Shown: positions 1 to 7,395, counted from the stretch's first letter. The stretch: DNA of 12,583 nt from Gammaproteobacteria bacterium (GCA_024276775.1 JAJRWO010000127.1:1-12583), one strand, 5' to 3'. Numbers and translations: made by a program. Notes: generated by a model from the sequence alone, not told the origin.

Positions 1-54
1 ATCCTCGCAATCGCAGCGGCATCCCTAACAGTTATTACGTGCTCGTTCCCTGAT

Positions 55-1065
55 TTATGTATTGTAAATATTGGCTTTGTAGCTGCCTAGGTTTTTCGGT
101 TGTTGAAACCAATCAATGGTTTTAGCCAGCCCGTATTTCAAACCTTTTATGCCTGGGTATTGCGGTGCCCAATTAAGTAAGGATTTTGCCTTGCTGTTAT
201 CTGCCCACAAGCGTTCAACCTCACTGTTTTTGGGGCGGGTTCTAGTCTTATCTGTTTCTATTTCAATGCTTTCATTCATGAGCTCAGCGATTAGAGAAAC
301 GGTATCGCCTATTGAAATCTCGAAGTTACTGCCAAGGTTGATAATTTCACCAATGGATTTATCTGACTCAATCGCTGCAATAAAGCCATTAACTGTGTCG
401 GCGACATAGTTGAAATCCCGCGTTGGGCTGAGTGAGCCTAGTTTTATTTTTTTATTGCCATTGGCTATTTGGGTAATGACTGTCGGGATAATTGCCCGCG
501 CTGATTGTCGAGGACCATAAGTGTTGAATGGGCGAATAATAGAAACGGGGGTCTCAAATGAGTTGTAAAATGAAAAGGCAATTTGGTCGGCACCAATTTT
601 TGTTGCTGAGTAAGGTGACTGGCCTTGGAGTGGATGTTGTTCAGTCATGGGGGTGAATTGTGCGCTGCCATAGACCTCACTAGTGGATGTATGAATGAAC
701 TTTTCTACATTAAGGTCTCTGGCTGCTTGCAGCAGGTTTAATGTGCCGTGGATATTGGTGTCGACGTAACTGTCAGGTGAAACATAGGAATAAGGGATGC
801 CAATTAATGCTGCTAAGTGTAGTACCACATCACAATCACGCATGGCTGAGCGTACACCATGCGGGTCGCGAATATCACCTGCAACAACATCTAATTCATG
901 CTTGATATCACTTGATGAATTGTCCAGCCAACCCCAGTGTCCAAAAGAGGTGTAATAGACAAACGCACGGACATCGTGACCGCGATGGATTAATGCTTCG
1001 GTAAGATGTGAGCCGATGAAACCATCGGCACCAGTAATGAGAATTTTTTTACCCTGTAGATTCAT
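55..1065 (-). CDS. legB: LegB-type NAD-dependent sugar-nucleotide 4,6-dehydratase (SDR family)
   Basis: Extended short-chain dehydrogenase of 336 aa, close to the usual family length. The N-terminus carries the Rossmann motif GADGFIG (residues 12-18). The catalytic region has TSTSEVYG (126-133) and the Y152-x3-K156 pair, and RPFNTYGPRQ follows. The segment at about 37-48 (YYTSFGHWGWLD) resembles the signature that separates LegB from other 4,6-dehydratases. In Campylobacter LegB makes the 4-keto-6-deoxy intermediate from GDP-GlcNAc at the start of legionaminic acid synthesis; the substrate here is inferred from family membership only. Its ATG overlaps the stop of the upstream maf gene by 4 bp (ATGA), which suggests translational coupling and a shared role in flagellin glycosylation. 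Only 54 bp follow the stop before the window ends, so LegC, LegI and the other partners cannot be seen. Related SDRs such as PseB or a UDP-glucose 4-epimerase are less likely. Confidence 0.85.
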   Translation of the reverse strand: MNLQGKKILITGADGFIGSHLTEALIHRGHDVRAFVYYTSFGHWGWLDNSSSDIKHELDVVAGDIRDPHGVRSAMRDCDVVLHLAALIGIPYSYVSPDSYVDTNIHGTLNLLQAARDLNVEKFIHTSTSEVYGSAQFTPMTEQHPLQGQSPYSATKIGADQIAFSFYNSFETPVSIIRPFNTYGPRQSARAIIPTVITQIANGNKKIKLGSLSPTRDFNYVADTVNGFIAAIESDKSIGEIINLGSNFEISIGDTVSLIAELMNESIEIETDKTRTRPKNSEVERLWADNSKAKSLLNWAPQYPGIKGLKYGLAKTIDWFQQPKNLGSYKANIYNT

Positions 1066-3590
1066 TTATCGCTTGTCTCGGGTTGTTCTAAAGACGTTAG
1101 CATAGCCTTGGCCGTCTGATTGCCTGGGTCTTTATTTAGAATATAATTCATTGCCCATTCAACACCAGCAGCTGATTCGTGTTGCTGGTAAACTTTGCCT
1201 AACTTCATCATGGTATTGAGGTCGTCAGGGTTTTCTAGCAAGTAGTCGGTGTAAATATCCACCGCTCGGCTGACATTACCGCTGGCTTGCAGCATATCGG
1301 CGTACATGGGGCTATATGCCGGGCTAATAGCGGACAATGTTTTCAAAACATCTAGGGCAGCATCGAGATTATGATTTTTTGTATGTAAATCGAATAGCCG
1401 CATGAGAGCATCAATCTTGGCCGGCCCGTTGGCAATATTTTTATACATTTCAATCGCTTGCACTGTGTCATTGCGCAGTTCGGCCAGATAACATTGCACC
1501 AGGGGGGAATAAAATTGTGCCTGCTTTGTGTCGTGGTATTCATTTAATGTGCTCAGCAGGCTTTCTAGCCCATTTGTATCCTGATGCTGGAAATATTCCC
1601 GCGCCCGGCTATTCAGGCCGTCGAGCTTGGCTAATGTTTTGATGTTGCCGTGATGGAGCTTGGTAATTTTATCGATTGAGTCACTAAACAGGTGCTGACA
1701 TTCATGCAATGTCTGGCGTTCTGGTTCGGGCAATTGACTAACATAGTTGACATTTTTTTTTGCCCAATGAATAGCGCGTCCAGGGTGTTGGTCATGACGC
1801 CACTGCGCCATTAACTTCTGAACATTGGCTTGTGGCTTGTCTTCCTCAATGCGGCTTAAAATTCGTCTGTGAGTTTCGTCAAGAAGATAGATTAACTCAT
1901 CACTGGTATCTATTAATGCCTGAAAATAAAGCATGTTACTTTCTTTCAAAGCCTCTTTATTTTGCTCGCTGTGTTTGAGCAGGGGGATGAAACGCTTCAA
2001 GCCAAAATATTTAATGAGTTTTACCGTATCATGGTACGTTTCATTGAGTTTTTTTTCGATGTTATCAAGCTTCTTGTTGGTTTTGAAATCGTTGCCCTGT
2101 ATGTTTTTATTAAATAATTTTTGGTTGTATTTAAGTGCTTCATTGGCCAGACGTTTGATGCTGATTAGTTCTGTCTGTACGCGACCCACCTCAGCCAGTA
2201 CTTCCTTGTAATATTGGCGACGAGTGTTGATATTATTATGTGGTAGCTTGGCGCTGATGATGTCATGGGCAGATTTTTCCAATGGTTCGATTTGAATCTC
2301 ACCTGACAACAAGTGTTCTACATGAGCCAGGCGCATAGAGCCTGGTGATGGGTTGATGATGCGGCAGCCTCTGGCAATCGCGCTTTGAGCCTGAAAATTA
2401 ATCACTGAAGCACAGCTTGCAAAAGTTTTATTTGTGTCAGCCATCATGCCAGCGTTAGTTTCTACTCGCCTGTCACCATACATGGGCCGTGATCCCAAGG
2501 CATGCTCGGCCGAGCCGCTGGCATGTGTATGACCTGTTTGGCTAAAGCAAAAGTCTGCGCCGCCGAGGATAATTTGTGTAACGCCCATTTCGATGGCAAG
2601 TGCTAAAGCCGTATTGGTGACCGTATTGCCATGGGATGATGCCAGGTTGTCAGGTTCAAGAGGGGTCGGCCAGGGGTAGCGTTTACCCATAAACGCCTTT
2701 TTTCCTCCCCAGCTTGACAGCATCACCGAGCTTAAATGGTATTCACTCACCAATAGGGTGCTATTTTCAAATTCAAACATTTCTCGACTGACGCTGAGGT
2801 TGACAGGATAAGGGTCTACAGAGACGCTGATGTCAGGCTGGATACCTGCCTTAAGTAAGGCGTTGCTAATGCGTGATACTGCAATGACCAGCAGGTTGCT
2901 GCGGTGTTTTTGTACCCATGGTAATAGACCGTCCAGTGATGGGCCACCCGCGAGCACTACGGCGGTCTTACCACAAAATGTATTTGCCAGGCAGAGTGCG
3001 GGTATCTGGTTTTCTGTTAAATTCTCCAGTTGACGCAGTGCAAAAGGACGGTTATCGAGTCCTGTCATATATTTTTTACGGATAAGATCGAACGCTTCCC
3101 TGAGGGCTTTCCAGAAAGGCGAATATGCACTGTAATGGCCGTGAACCACCCCTAATGAACGGATAAGTACAAGGCGCTCCTGAATAAGGTGGTCGAGCAT
3201 ATCCATTTTGTCTATGGCCAGTTCCAGCCAGTTTTCCAGTGTGGTGATGGCAAGGTCGGCTGTCAGTTTATCCCGGTTGACCAAGTGCTCAAGGATTTCT
3301 GGCAGCTCCACTAGTAGGTAACGGCTGCCATTGGGGATGCCTTTTGCCCTTATATATTGGTAAAGCAGGCCACTATCCGTACCCGCAATGACATAAAAGG
3401 TGTTTTTTTCAAACAGGCTGTCGCCAAAATATGATCGAAATACCGTACTGGCATCGGTGTCTTGGAATGTATTACGGTTAATGGTAAACAGGGAGTGTTC
3501 GCCGAATGCATTGCTGACAATGCTGCTTAAATCTGATTGTAGTGGACGTTTTGGCTCGCTCACAAAGTCTATCTCCAGTGTCAATATCAT
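1062..3590 (-). CDS. maf: Maf-type motility-associated glycosyltransferase (DUF115) with C-terminal TPR-like region
   Basis: An 842-aa cytoplasmic protein with no signal peptide. The central domain (roughly 185-420) is of the MAF_flag10/DUF115 type. It contains CGKTAVVLAGGPSL (206-219), a hydrophobic strand ending in DISVSVDP (253-260), GNTVTNTALALA (321-332) and ILGGADF (341-347), all typical of flagellin Maf proteins. The N-terminal ~180 residues fit the variable Maf N-domain. From about 440 to 680 the protein is charged and helical, and about 690-835 looks like TPR-type helical repeats. Maf proteins transfer pseudaminic or legionaminic acid onto Ser/Thr of flagellin before export. The adjacent, overlapping legB points to a legionaminic-type donor, which is inference. 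The ATG has only a weak SD. A sigma54-like promoter and a large inverted repeat lie directly upstream. The coding strand has A9, A8 and A7 tracts. Confidence 0.85.
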   Translation of the reverse strand: MILTLEIDFVSEPKRPLQSDLSSIVSNAFGEHSLFTINRNTFQDTDASTVFRSYFGDSLFEKNTFYVIAGTDSGLLYQYIRAKGIPNGSRYLLVELPEILEHLVNRDKLTADLAITTLENWLELAIDKMDMLDHLIQERLVLIRSLGVVHGHYSAYSPFWKALREAFDLIRKKYMTGLDNRPFALRQLENLTENQIPALCLANTFCGKTAVVLAGGPSLDGLLPWVQKHRSNLLVIAVSRISNALLKAGIQPDISVSVDPYPVNLSVSREMFEFENSTLLVSEYHLSSVMLSSWGGKKAFMGKRYPWPTPLEPDNLASSHGNTVTNTALALAIEMGVTQIILGGADFCFSQTGHTHASGSAEHALGSRPMYGDRRVETNAGMMADTNKTFASCASVINFQAQSAIARGCRIINPSPGSMRLAHVEHLLSGEIQIEPLEKSAHDIISAKLPHNNINTRRQYYKEVLAEVGRVQTELISIKRLANEALKYNQKLFNKNIQGNDFKTNKKLDNIEKKLNETYHDTVKLIKYFGLKRFIPLLKHSEQNKEALKESNMLYFQALIDTSDELIYLLDETHRRILSRIEEDKPQANVQKLMAQWRHDQHPGRAIHWAKKNVNYVSQLPEPERQTLHECQHLFSDSIDKITKLHHGNIKTLAKLDGLNSRAREYFQHQDTNGLESLLSTLNEYHDTKQAQFYSPLVQCYLAELRNDTVQAIEMYKNIANGPAKIDALMRLFDLHTKNHNLDAALDVLKTLSAISPAYSPMYADMLQASGNVSRAVDIYTDYLLENPDDLNTMMKLGKVYQQHESAAGVEWAMNYILNKDPGNQTAKAMLTSLEQPETSDK

Positions 3591-3600
3591 GACTTTAACT

Positions 3601-3646
3601 GTTGAGCGTGCAATTAATACGCCAATGTTTAATTGTATAACTCAAC
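3601..3646. repeat. Interrupted inverted repeat / possible hairpin just upstream of maf
   Basis: Two nested perfect inverted repeats share one centre. The outer arms are GTTGAG (3601-3606) and CTCAAC (3641-3646). The inner arms are CAATTAA (3611-3617) and TTAATTG (3629-3635) around an 11-nt loop. Four and five unpaired bases separate the inner and outer arms. The structure ends 10 bp before the maf start codon and overlaps the sigma54-like promoter, so it could be a protein-binding palindrome. It would be an RNA structure only for transcripts that begin further upstream. There is no adjacent U-tract, so a terminator is unlikely. Confidence 0.6.
3609..3625 (-). promoter_or_regulatory. Candidate sigma54 (RpoN) -24/-12 promoter for maf-legB
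   Basis: On the minus strand the sequence reads TTGGC-N7-TTGCA. The GG and GC dinucleotides are separated by exactly 10 nt, as the RpoN consensus (TTGGCAC-N5-TTGCA) requires. The predicted start is near 3598, leaving a leader of only about 8 nt before the maf ATG. RpoN drives many flagellar genes in polar-flagellated gammaproteobacteria, which fits the role of maf. The short leader is the main weakness. No enhancer-binding site was identified. Confidence 0.5.
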
Positions 3647-3797
3647 GGCTACGACTTGGATTTTTGCTGTTTGCCGGGCATTATATTTTGTGTCTGAGGG
3701 TTTTTGTGACGGCTCTTTGGTCAATGCATTCCTTAAGATGAATCGGTTGTGGAAGTGGGAGGCCGCCCTAAAAATGTGAATCAGCAGGTGATGATTA

Positions 3798-4406
3798 TCA
3801 GGGGTTCGTGGCCTCATTATTTTTCGTATGGGCGACTAAATTTTTCTCTACTTGCAGGATAGCGTTGCCACTGATTTGTTGGCCACTGTTGCCGCTTAGG
3901 GCTTCGTACAAGGCCTGCATGGTGGCACAAATATCTTCAGGAGCCATTTCGATCAGGGTTCCCTCTCGTGATGCCTTGATCAGCCATTCAATGTCAATTT
4001 TCCCTAACGCCAACTGATTCAGAATGGGTTCAAATCGCCATAGATAACCGTTTTCAGCCTCAAAGTCGCGGACATGAGCGCGAATGTCTTCGCGAATGGG
4101 AAATTCACGTCGATTGCTACTGATCAGAAAGGCCAGCAAGCCGACGACCGAAGCAGGGATCATAAAGATAAATGACATTTTGTTAAGCAGGTTGGCATCG
4201 ATGCTGCCCCTGCTCCAACTGATATAAGCGATGCCAAAGCCCGCTAGATAAATCACGGCAGCGAAGACCAGGCCGACGACCTTGGCCATGGCCTTGCCAG
4301 GTTTGACGCGTGGTTTGTAGTCCAGTCGTGACAGGGTGATATTCTTTTCAAAGTTGCGGATGACGTTTTTGCGGCCGTGGCGTTTGGATGATTGTTGATT
4401 GCTCAT
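3798..4406 (-). CDS. Two-TM membrane protein of unknown function
   Basis: I do not recognise this 202-aa family. The N-terminal ~40 residues are strongly basic (KRHGRK, KPRVKPGK) and probably cytoplasmic. Two hydrophobic segments at about 42-63 and 76-96 are joined by a short loop. The C-terminal ~105 residues are soluble and acidic to neutral, with several predicted helices (for example IREDIRAHVRDFEAENGYLW). By the positive-inside rule both ends should face the cytoplasm. The gene starts 11 bp after the inositol-monophosphatase-like gene and has no clear SD, so it is probably the last member of that operon and may be translationally coupled to it. A 207-bp gap separates it from maf. The reading frame is intact and the residue composition is protein-like, so I am fairly sure it is a real gene. 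Confidence 0.75.
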   Translation of the reverse strand: MSNQQSSKRHGRKNVIRNFEKNITLSRLDYKPRVKPGKAMAKVVGLVFAAVIYLAGFGIAYISWSRGSIDANLLNKMSFIFMIPASVVGLLAFLISSNRREFPIREDIRAHVRDFEAENGYLWRFEPILNQLALGKIDIEWLIKASREGTLIEMAPEDICATMQALYEALSGNSGQQISGNAILQVEKNLVAHTKNNEATNP

Positions 4407-4417
4407 TGTGGTGTTAT

Positions 4418-5245
4418 CTATTTGTTGGGAGCGCTATTGTCGCAAATGCTTGGCTTTATGCCCAGCCATTCAGTCCACTCCTGAAATAACCCTTGGTCGA
4501 GAGCGGCCACTGCTGAGCGTGGTTCGAGATTGGGTTGGTAGACCTGTTCACCTGTGAGTGTGCAGGCGTGGCCGGCCATTTCGCAGAAAATTAAATAGCC
4601 AGCAGCATAGTCCCAGAGTTTCTGCTTGCCATGTAAATAGACATGACAACGGCCGGCTGCCATCCAGCACCAGTCCAATGCCACTGAGCCATGGCTACGT
4701 TGTGAACTATAAGGGGTGTCGTCCAGCAGGCGGTGGCCTAGTGCTGAAGGCAGGCGTTTGAAATCCACCAGTGCGGTGCTCTTTTTCAGGGGGCCGAGGG
4801 GGGTGTGTTGCCCCAGGGCCGTGTTATTGCACCAGGCACCATCGTCTTTGCGGGCGCTGAAACATTCGTCACGACTGGGGTCGTAGACCACGCCAAGAAT
4901 AATTTCACCCTGATGTAGCAGCGCCAGTGAGGTGGAGAAAAATGGCAGGCCAGCAGCAAAGTTACTGGTGCCATCAAGGGGATCAAGTATCCACAGTGGC
5001 CGTGATGGATCGTTGATCAGGTTGTTTTGTTCGATCTCAGTCATTTCTTCACCAAGACAGGCAATATGCGGCCAATACTGCTTTAGCTCTGTTTCGATGC
5101 GTTGTTGTACTGCCAGGTCAGCGGCGGTGATGAAGCTGCCATCAGCCTTGTCATAACGGCTGACCTTGGTGAAGCGTGGTAGCAGCTCTTCACGTGCGGC
5201 GTTGATGACGATTTGTCGCAGTTGTTCCAGGTCAGGTTGTTGCAT
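4418..5245 (-). CDS. Inositol monophosphatase family protein (Mg2+-dependent phosphatase)
   Basis: A 275-aa protein of normal family length. All metal-site motifs are present: TAAD (40-43), GEE with E66, DPLDGTSNF (88-96, supplying D88 and D91) and WDYAAG (211-216, with D212 as the third-metal ligand). It should be an active Mg2+/Li+-sensitive phosphatase acting on a small phosphorylated substrate in the cytoplasm. The family includes SuhB, CysQ (3'-phosphoadenosine 5'-phosphate phosphatase) and histidinol-phosphatase HisN. I cannot tell from motifs which substrate applies, so no symbol is given. It lies 8 bp after the barrel-protein gene and 11 bp before the two-TM gene in a compact minus-strand operon. 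The neighbours do not identify the substrate. Confidence 0.9.
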   Translation of the reverse strand: MQQPDLEQLRQIVINAAREELLPRFTKVSRYDKADGSFITAADLAVQQRIETELKQYWPHIACLGEEMTEIEQNNLINDPSRPLWILDPLDGTSNFAAGLPFFSTSLALLHQGEIILGVVYDPSRDECFSARKDDGAWCNNTALGQHTPLGPLKKSTALVDFKRLPSALGHRLLDDTPYSSQRSHGSVALDWCWMAAGRCHVYLHGKQKLWDYAAGYLIFCEMAGHACTLTGEQVYQPNLEPRSAVAALDQGLFQEWTEWLGIKPSICDNSAPNK

Positions 5246-5253
5246 GGTCTGAA

Positions 5254-5859
5254 TTAATAATGTGATGAGAGGCCAATATAGAGGCCGGTTTCGAAAGATT
5301 GGTTGTCTTGCTTGCTTGTTCGCATGTGGATGCTACGAACACCGAAATTGAATTCGGTATTATCTGCTAAGGGATAATTGAGTTGCAGTTTAAAACTCCA
5401 GCTCCATTTCATGTCGATGCGCCAAGGCTGGCGACCAGTATTGCCTTGATTGCTAATATGAGGGGCGATTAGTAGTTCGCTGAGCAATTCGTATTTGCGT
5501 GTTTCATTCGGCAATTGGCGGAAGATGGCGCCGCCACCAAGGGCGAGTAATGACTGGTTTTTAAAGTTAGCGAGGAATGTTGCAATTTTGGGGGTGAAAG
5601 TTCTGTCTTTTTTTAGAATTCGCTGGTAGTCAAGCAGCTCGGCATCAGCAATGAATAGGAAGTTGCGTGGGTCAGGTTCTTTCGACAAGATAAGGCTGAA
5701 TTGCTGACGTGAGTAGCGGGGCAGATAGTTGTTGGCGTTACCGAGATAGTAGGCTTTAACGCTGTCAGTACTGATGAGCAGACCGGATGATGCCGCTAAA
5801 ACGCTGGTTATTGGGGCGATCAAGGCTGGAATTAATATATATCTGCAAACATTCAACAT
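5254..5859 (-). CDS. Predicted outer-membrane beta-barrel protein, YfaZ-like
   Basis: From the ATG at 5859 this is a 201-aa protein with a signal peptide of about 22 residues (hydrophobic ILIPALIAPITSVLA, then AA-SSG). The mature part alternates polar and hydrophobic residues in short strands, and the last residue is aromatic (GLSSHY), as expected for a BamA-inserted barrel. The segment around LLALGGGAIFRQL and LLSELLIAPHIS resembles the layout of YfaZ-family proteins, but this assignment is by eye and moderate at best. A TTG codon 21 bp upstream extends the frame to 5880; I prefer the ATG because it gives a cleaner signal peptide. The gene lies 67 bp downstream of ycgN and 8 bp upstream of the phosphatase gene. 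Its role is unknown. Confidence 0.7.
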   Translation of the reverse strand: MLNVCRYILIPALIAPITSVLAASSGLLISTDSVKAYYLGNANNYLPRYSRQQFSLILSKEPDPRNFLFIADAELLDYQRILKKDRTFTPKIATFLANFKNQSLLALGGGAIFRQLPNETRKYELLSELLIAPHISNQGNTGRQPWRIDMKWSWSFKLQLNYPLADNTEFNFGVRSIHMRTSKQDNQSFETGLYIGLSSHY

Positions 5860-5926
5860 GATTACTACCGTTAAGGCCAATTTGATGCTGTATCAGGAAT
5901 GGAAATTATATATCGTTTCCATTTCG

Positions 5927-6376
5927 TTAGTCATTGAACTCAATTATACGGTCTTCAAGTTCTTCAGGGTGAAGATATTGCTCGGAAATACATTTTCCTG
6001 CAATAGAAATGCCTGCCAAGTGAACGCTGTCTGTTGTGCCCGAGATGAGAGGATGCCAGTGGGGCAGTAATTTGCCTTCATGCAGGCGGCGATAGGCGCA
6101 GCTATCGGGCAGGAGCATAAAGTACTCGGGGTGAGCCATGCTCAGTACCAGGCAGCCGGGAATCCGTTTGACCCGGTGGTGGTAATCACCGCAGCGGCAA
6201 CTCTTCAGGTTGAGTAGTTTGCAGGCGACATCAGTATATAAAATATCACCATTGTCCTCATTTTCCAGTTTATTGAGGCAGCAACGACCGCAACCGTCGC
6301 AGAGTGACTCCCATTCGGCGTCGTTCATTTCTGACAAGGATTTAATTTTCCAAAAAGCAGACTTTTGTTTTGCCAT
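5927..6376 (-). CDS. ycgN: YcgN-family cysteine-cluster protein (UPF0260)
   Basis: A 149-aa cytoplasmic protein matching the length and layout of E. coli YcgN. The N-terminus has FWKIKSLSEMNDAEWESLCDG, a family hallmark, leading into CDGCGRCC (26-33). Further conserved cysteines are at 52, 60, 62, 75, 93 and 129, with PDSCAYR near 90-96 and LPHWHPL near 104-110. Proteins with this CxxCGxCC pattern belong to the putative zinc- or iron-chelating (CxxCxxCC) domain group. The biochemical function is not established. The ATG at 6376 gives the usual family N-terminus; the open frame extends upstream to a TTG at 6415 that lacks family similarity. It appears to be the first gene of the minus-strand group running to the two-TM protein. 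Confidence 0.88.
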   Translation of the reverse strand: MAKQKSAFWKIKSLSEMNDAEWESLCDGCGRCCLNKLENEDNGDILYTDVACKLLNLKSCRCGDYHHRVKRIPGCLVLSMAHPEYFMLLPDSCAYRRLHEGKLLPHWHPLISGTTDSVHLAGISIAGKCISEQYLHPEELEDRIIEFND

Positions 6377-6735
6377 GATTGACCGGAAGTTTATAAGGGA
6401 AATATAGGCTACCAATTTAGGGGAATGATATAGGATTTATGGACGCTGATCAGGCTAAAAAACTGTTCAAGCAGATTTGTAACAATTATCGACTGGAAAT
6501 GCGGAACAAGTCTGACGGCATTAGAGAGCCTTGCTCGTCTTTTTTGATCATTATGCTTACCTTATATCCATAATGTTATGGGTATACATCGTCTAGTGCG
6601 TGTGATGAGTGAGATATTGGCCGGCTAACATCGGCCGCTGTTCAAATGAATAGCGCCAAATGATTTGCACGGGCGATGATCGCTACCCCAGTGTTATTTT
6701 AGGGTTATTGATGGTTGCTTTGCCTAACTTATTTG
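6377..6735. other. Gene-poor gap between ycgN and the DUF3047 gene
   Basis: A 359-bp stretch with no confident gene. It should hold the ycgN promoter, but I see no well-spaced -35/-10 pair. Besides the 44-aa ORF it contains a small GC-rich inverted repeat, GGCCG (6619-6623) and CGGCC (6632-6636) with an 8-nt loop, and a short palindrome GCGAT-G-ATCGC at 6673-6683. Neither is followed by a U-tract on either strand, so I do not call a terminator. Confidence 0.5.
6439..6573 (+). CDS. Doubtful 44-aa small ORF divergent from ycgN
   Basis: ATG at 6439 opens a 44-codon frame ending at TAA. The first half (MDADQAKKLFKQICNNYRLE) looks like a charged amphipathic helix. The second half (CSSFLIIMLTLYP) is hydrophobic and could be a short membrane tail. 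AGGA lies at 6432-6435, only 3 nt before the ATG, which is closer than ideal. It matches no family I know. It may be a small protein, the 5' remnant of a decayed gene, or chance. Confidence 0.25.
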   Translation: MDADQAKKLFKQICNNYRLEMRNKSDGIREPCSSFLIIMLTLYP

Positions 6736-7395
6736 TTATTCGGCTGAAAAGAATAGGTCGCCGTAATATGCCGTGGCCTTTTGTCGGCTGTTGTCGCTGT
6801 CGGTCATGATGGCGATGGCATTGATCTCGGTAATATCTTCGCCAAATAATTGTTTCAGATCTTCACGTATATTTTGTTTTTGTGTTTGCCATTGACCGGC
6901 TTCGTCAGCACCCGTGCGCAGGGCTAACATTCTGGCGTTGTTGGTGTAGGCGTTTTTCCAACTTGTGCCAATGGCTTGATTGCTGGACCAGACATAATTA
7001 ACGGCGCGGGTTTTCCAAAAAAAAAGTCCGCCTGAAACAATAACATAGATTCGGGCGGGGTAGTCGTCACCGGCCTTGCTGTATTCGTTGTTGCCTAGGT
7101 AGATATTGTTTATCTTCCATGACCAGTTGAGGTAGGGGGTTTTGTTTAAATCAATGTTGATTTCGTAAAACATGCCGGAGGCGCTGGCTGAGGTCTGCGC
7201 CTTTAATACCATTTTATTGTTCTCTTGAACGAGGCTGTACTGGGTATTGCAAACAAATGATTTTTCTTCCCAGCCACTTAGATCGTTGTCACTGAAACGG
7301 CCAATATCAACTCGTTCAGCTGCAGCGGCTGAGCTGAACAGGGCAATGGCCAGGATGGAGAGCAGGTTTGTGGGGCTGACTTTGTTTCGATGCAT
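6736..7395 (-). CDS. Secreted DUF3047 domain-containing protein
   Basis: A 219-aa protein with a clear Sec signal peptide (LLSILAIALFSSAAAA, cleavage near residue 26). The remainder matches DUF3047. It has LNWSWK (89-94), KAGDDYPARIY (107-117), the hallmark GGLFFWKTR (122-130) and NYVW (133-136), and a C-terminal IMTDSDNS stretch followed by YYGDLFF. The family is a predicted periplasmic or secreted beta-sandwich of unknown function, possibly carbohydrate-related, but no activity is established. GGAG sits 5 nt before the ATG. It stands alone on the minus strand, with radA diverging from it across an 86-bp gap. A T9 tract lies within the codons of GLFFW. Confidence 0.88.
   Translation of the reverse strand: MHRNKVSPTNLLSILAIALFSSAAAAERVDIGRFSDNDLSGWEEKSFVCNTQYSLVQENNKMVLKAQTSASASGMFYEINIDLNKTPYLNWSWKINNIYLGNNEYSKAGDDYPARIYVIVSGGLFFWKTRAVNYVWSSNQAIGTSWKNAYTNNARMLALRTGADEAGQWQTQKQNIREDLKQLFGEDITEINAIAIMTDSDNSRQKATAYYGDLFFSAE

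Noticed and set aside
1..54. Start of a further pathway gene after legB
   Set aside because: An ATG on the minus strand and another open frame exist, but 54 bp are too few to identify a gene or choose a start.
3629..3817. 62-codon minus-strand ORF between the two-TM gene and maf
   Set aside because: The composition is not protein-like (His/Arg/Asn-rich with no motif), there is no SD, and it overlaps the 3' end of the two-TM gene and the inverted repeat.
4521..4540. tRNA T-loop-like GGTTCGAGAT
   Set aside because: It lies inside the phosphatase gene with no matching acceptor or anticodon stems.
6619..6636. GC-rich inverted repeat as a terminator of the DUF3047 transcript
   Set aside because: The stem is only 5 bp and no U-tract follows on either strand.
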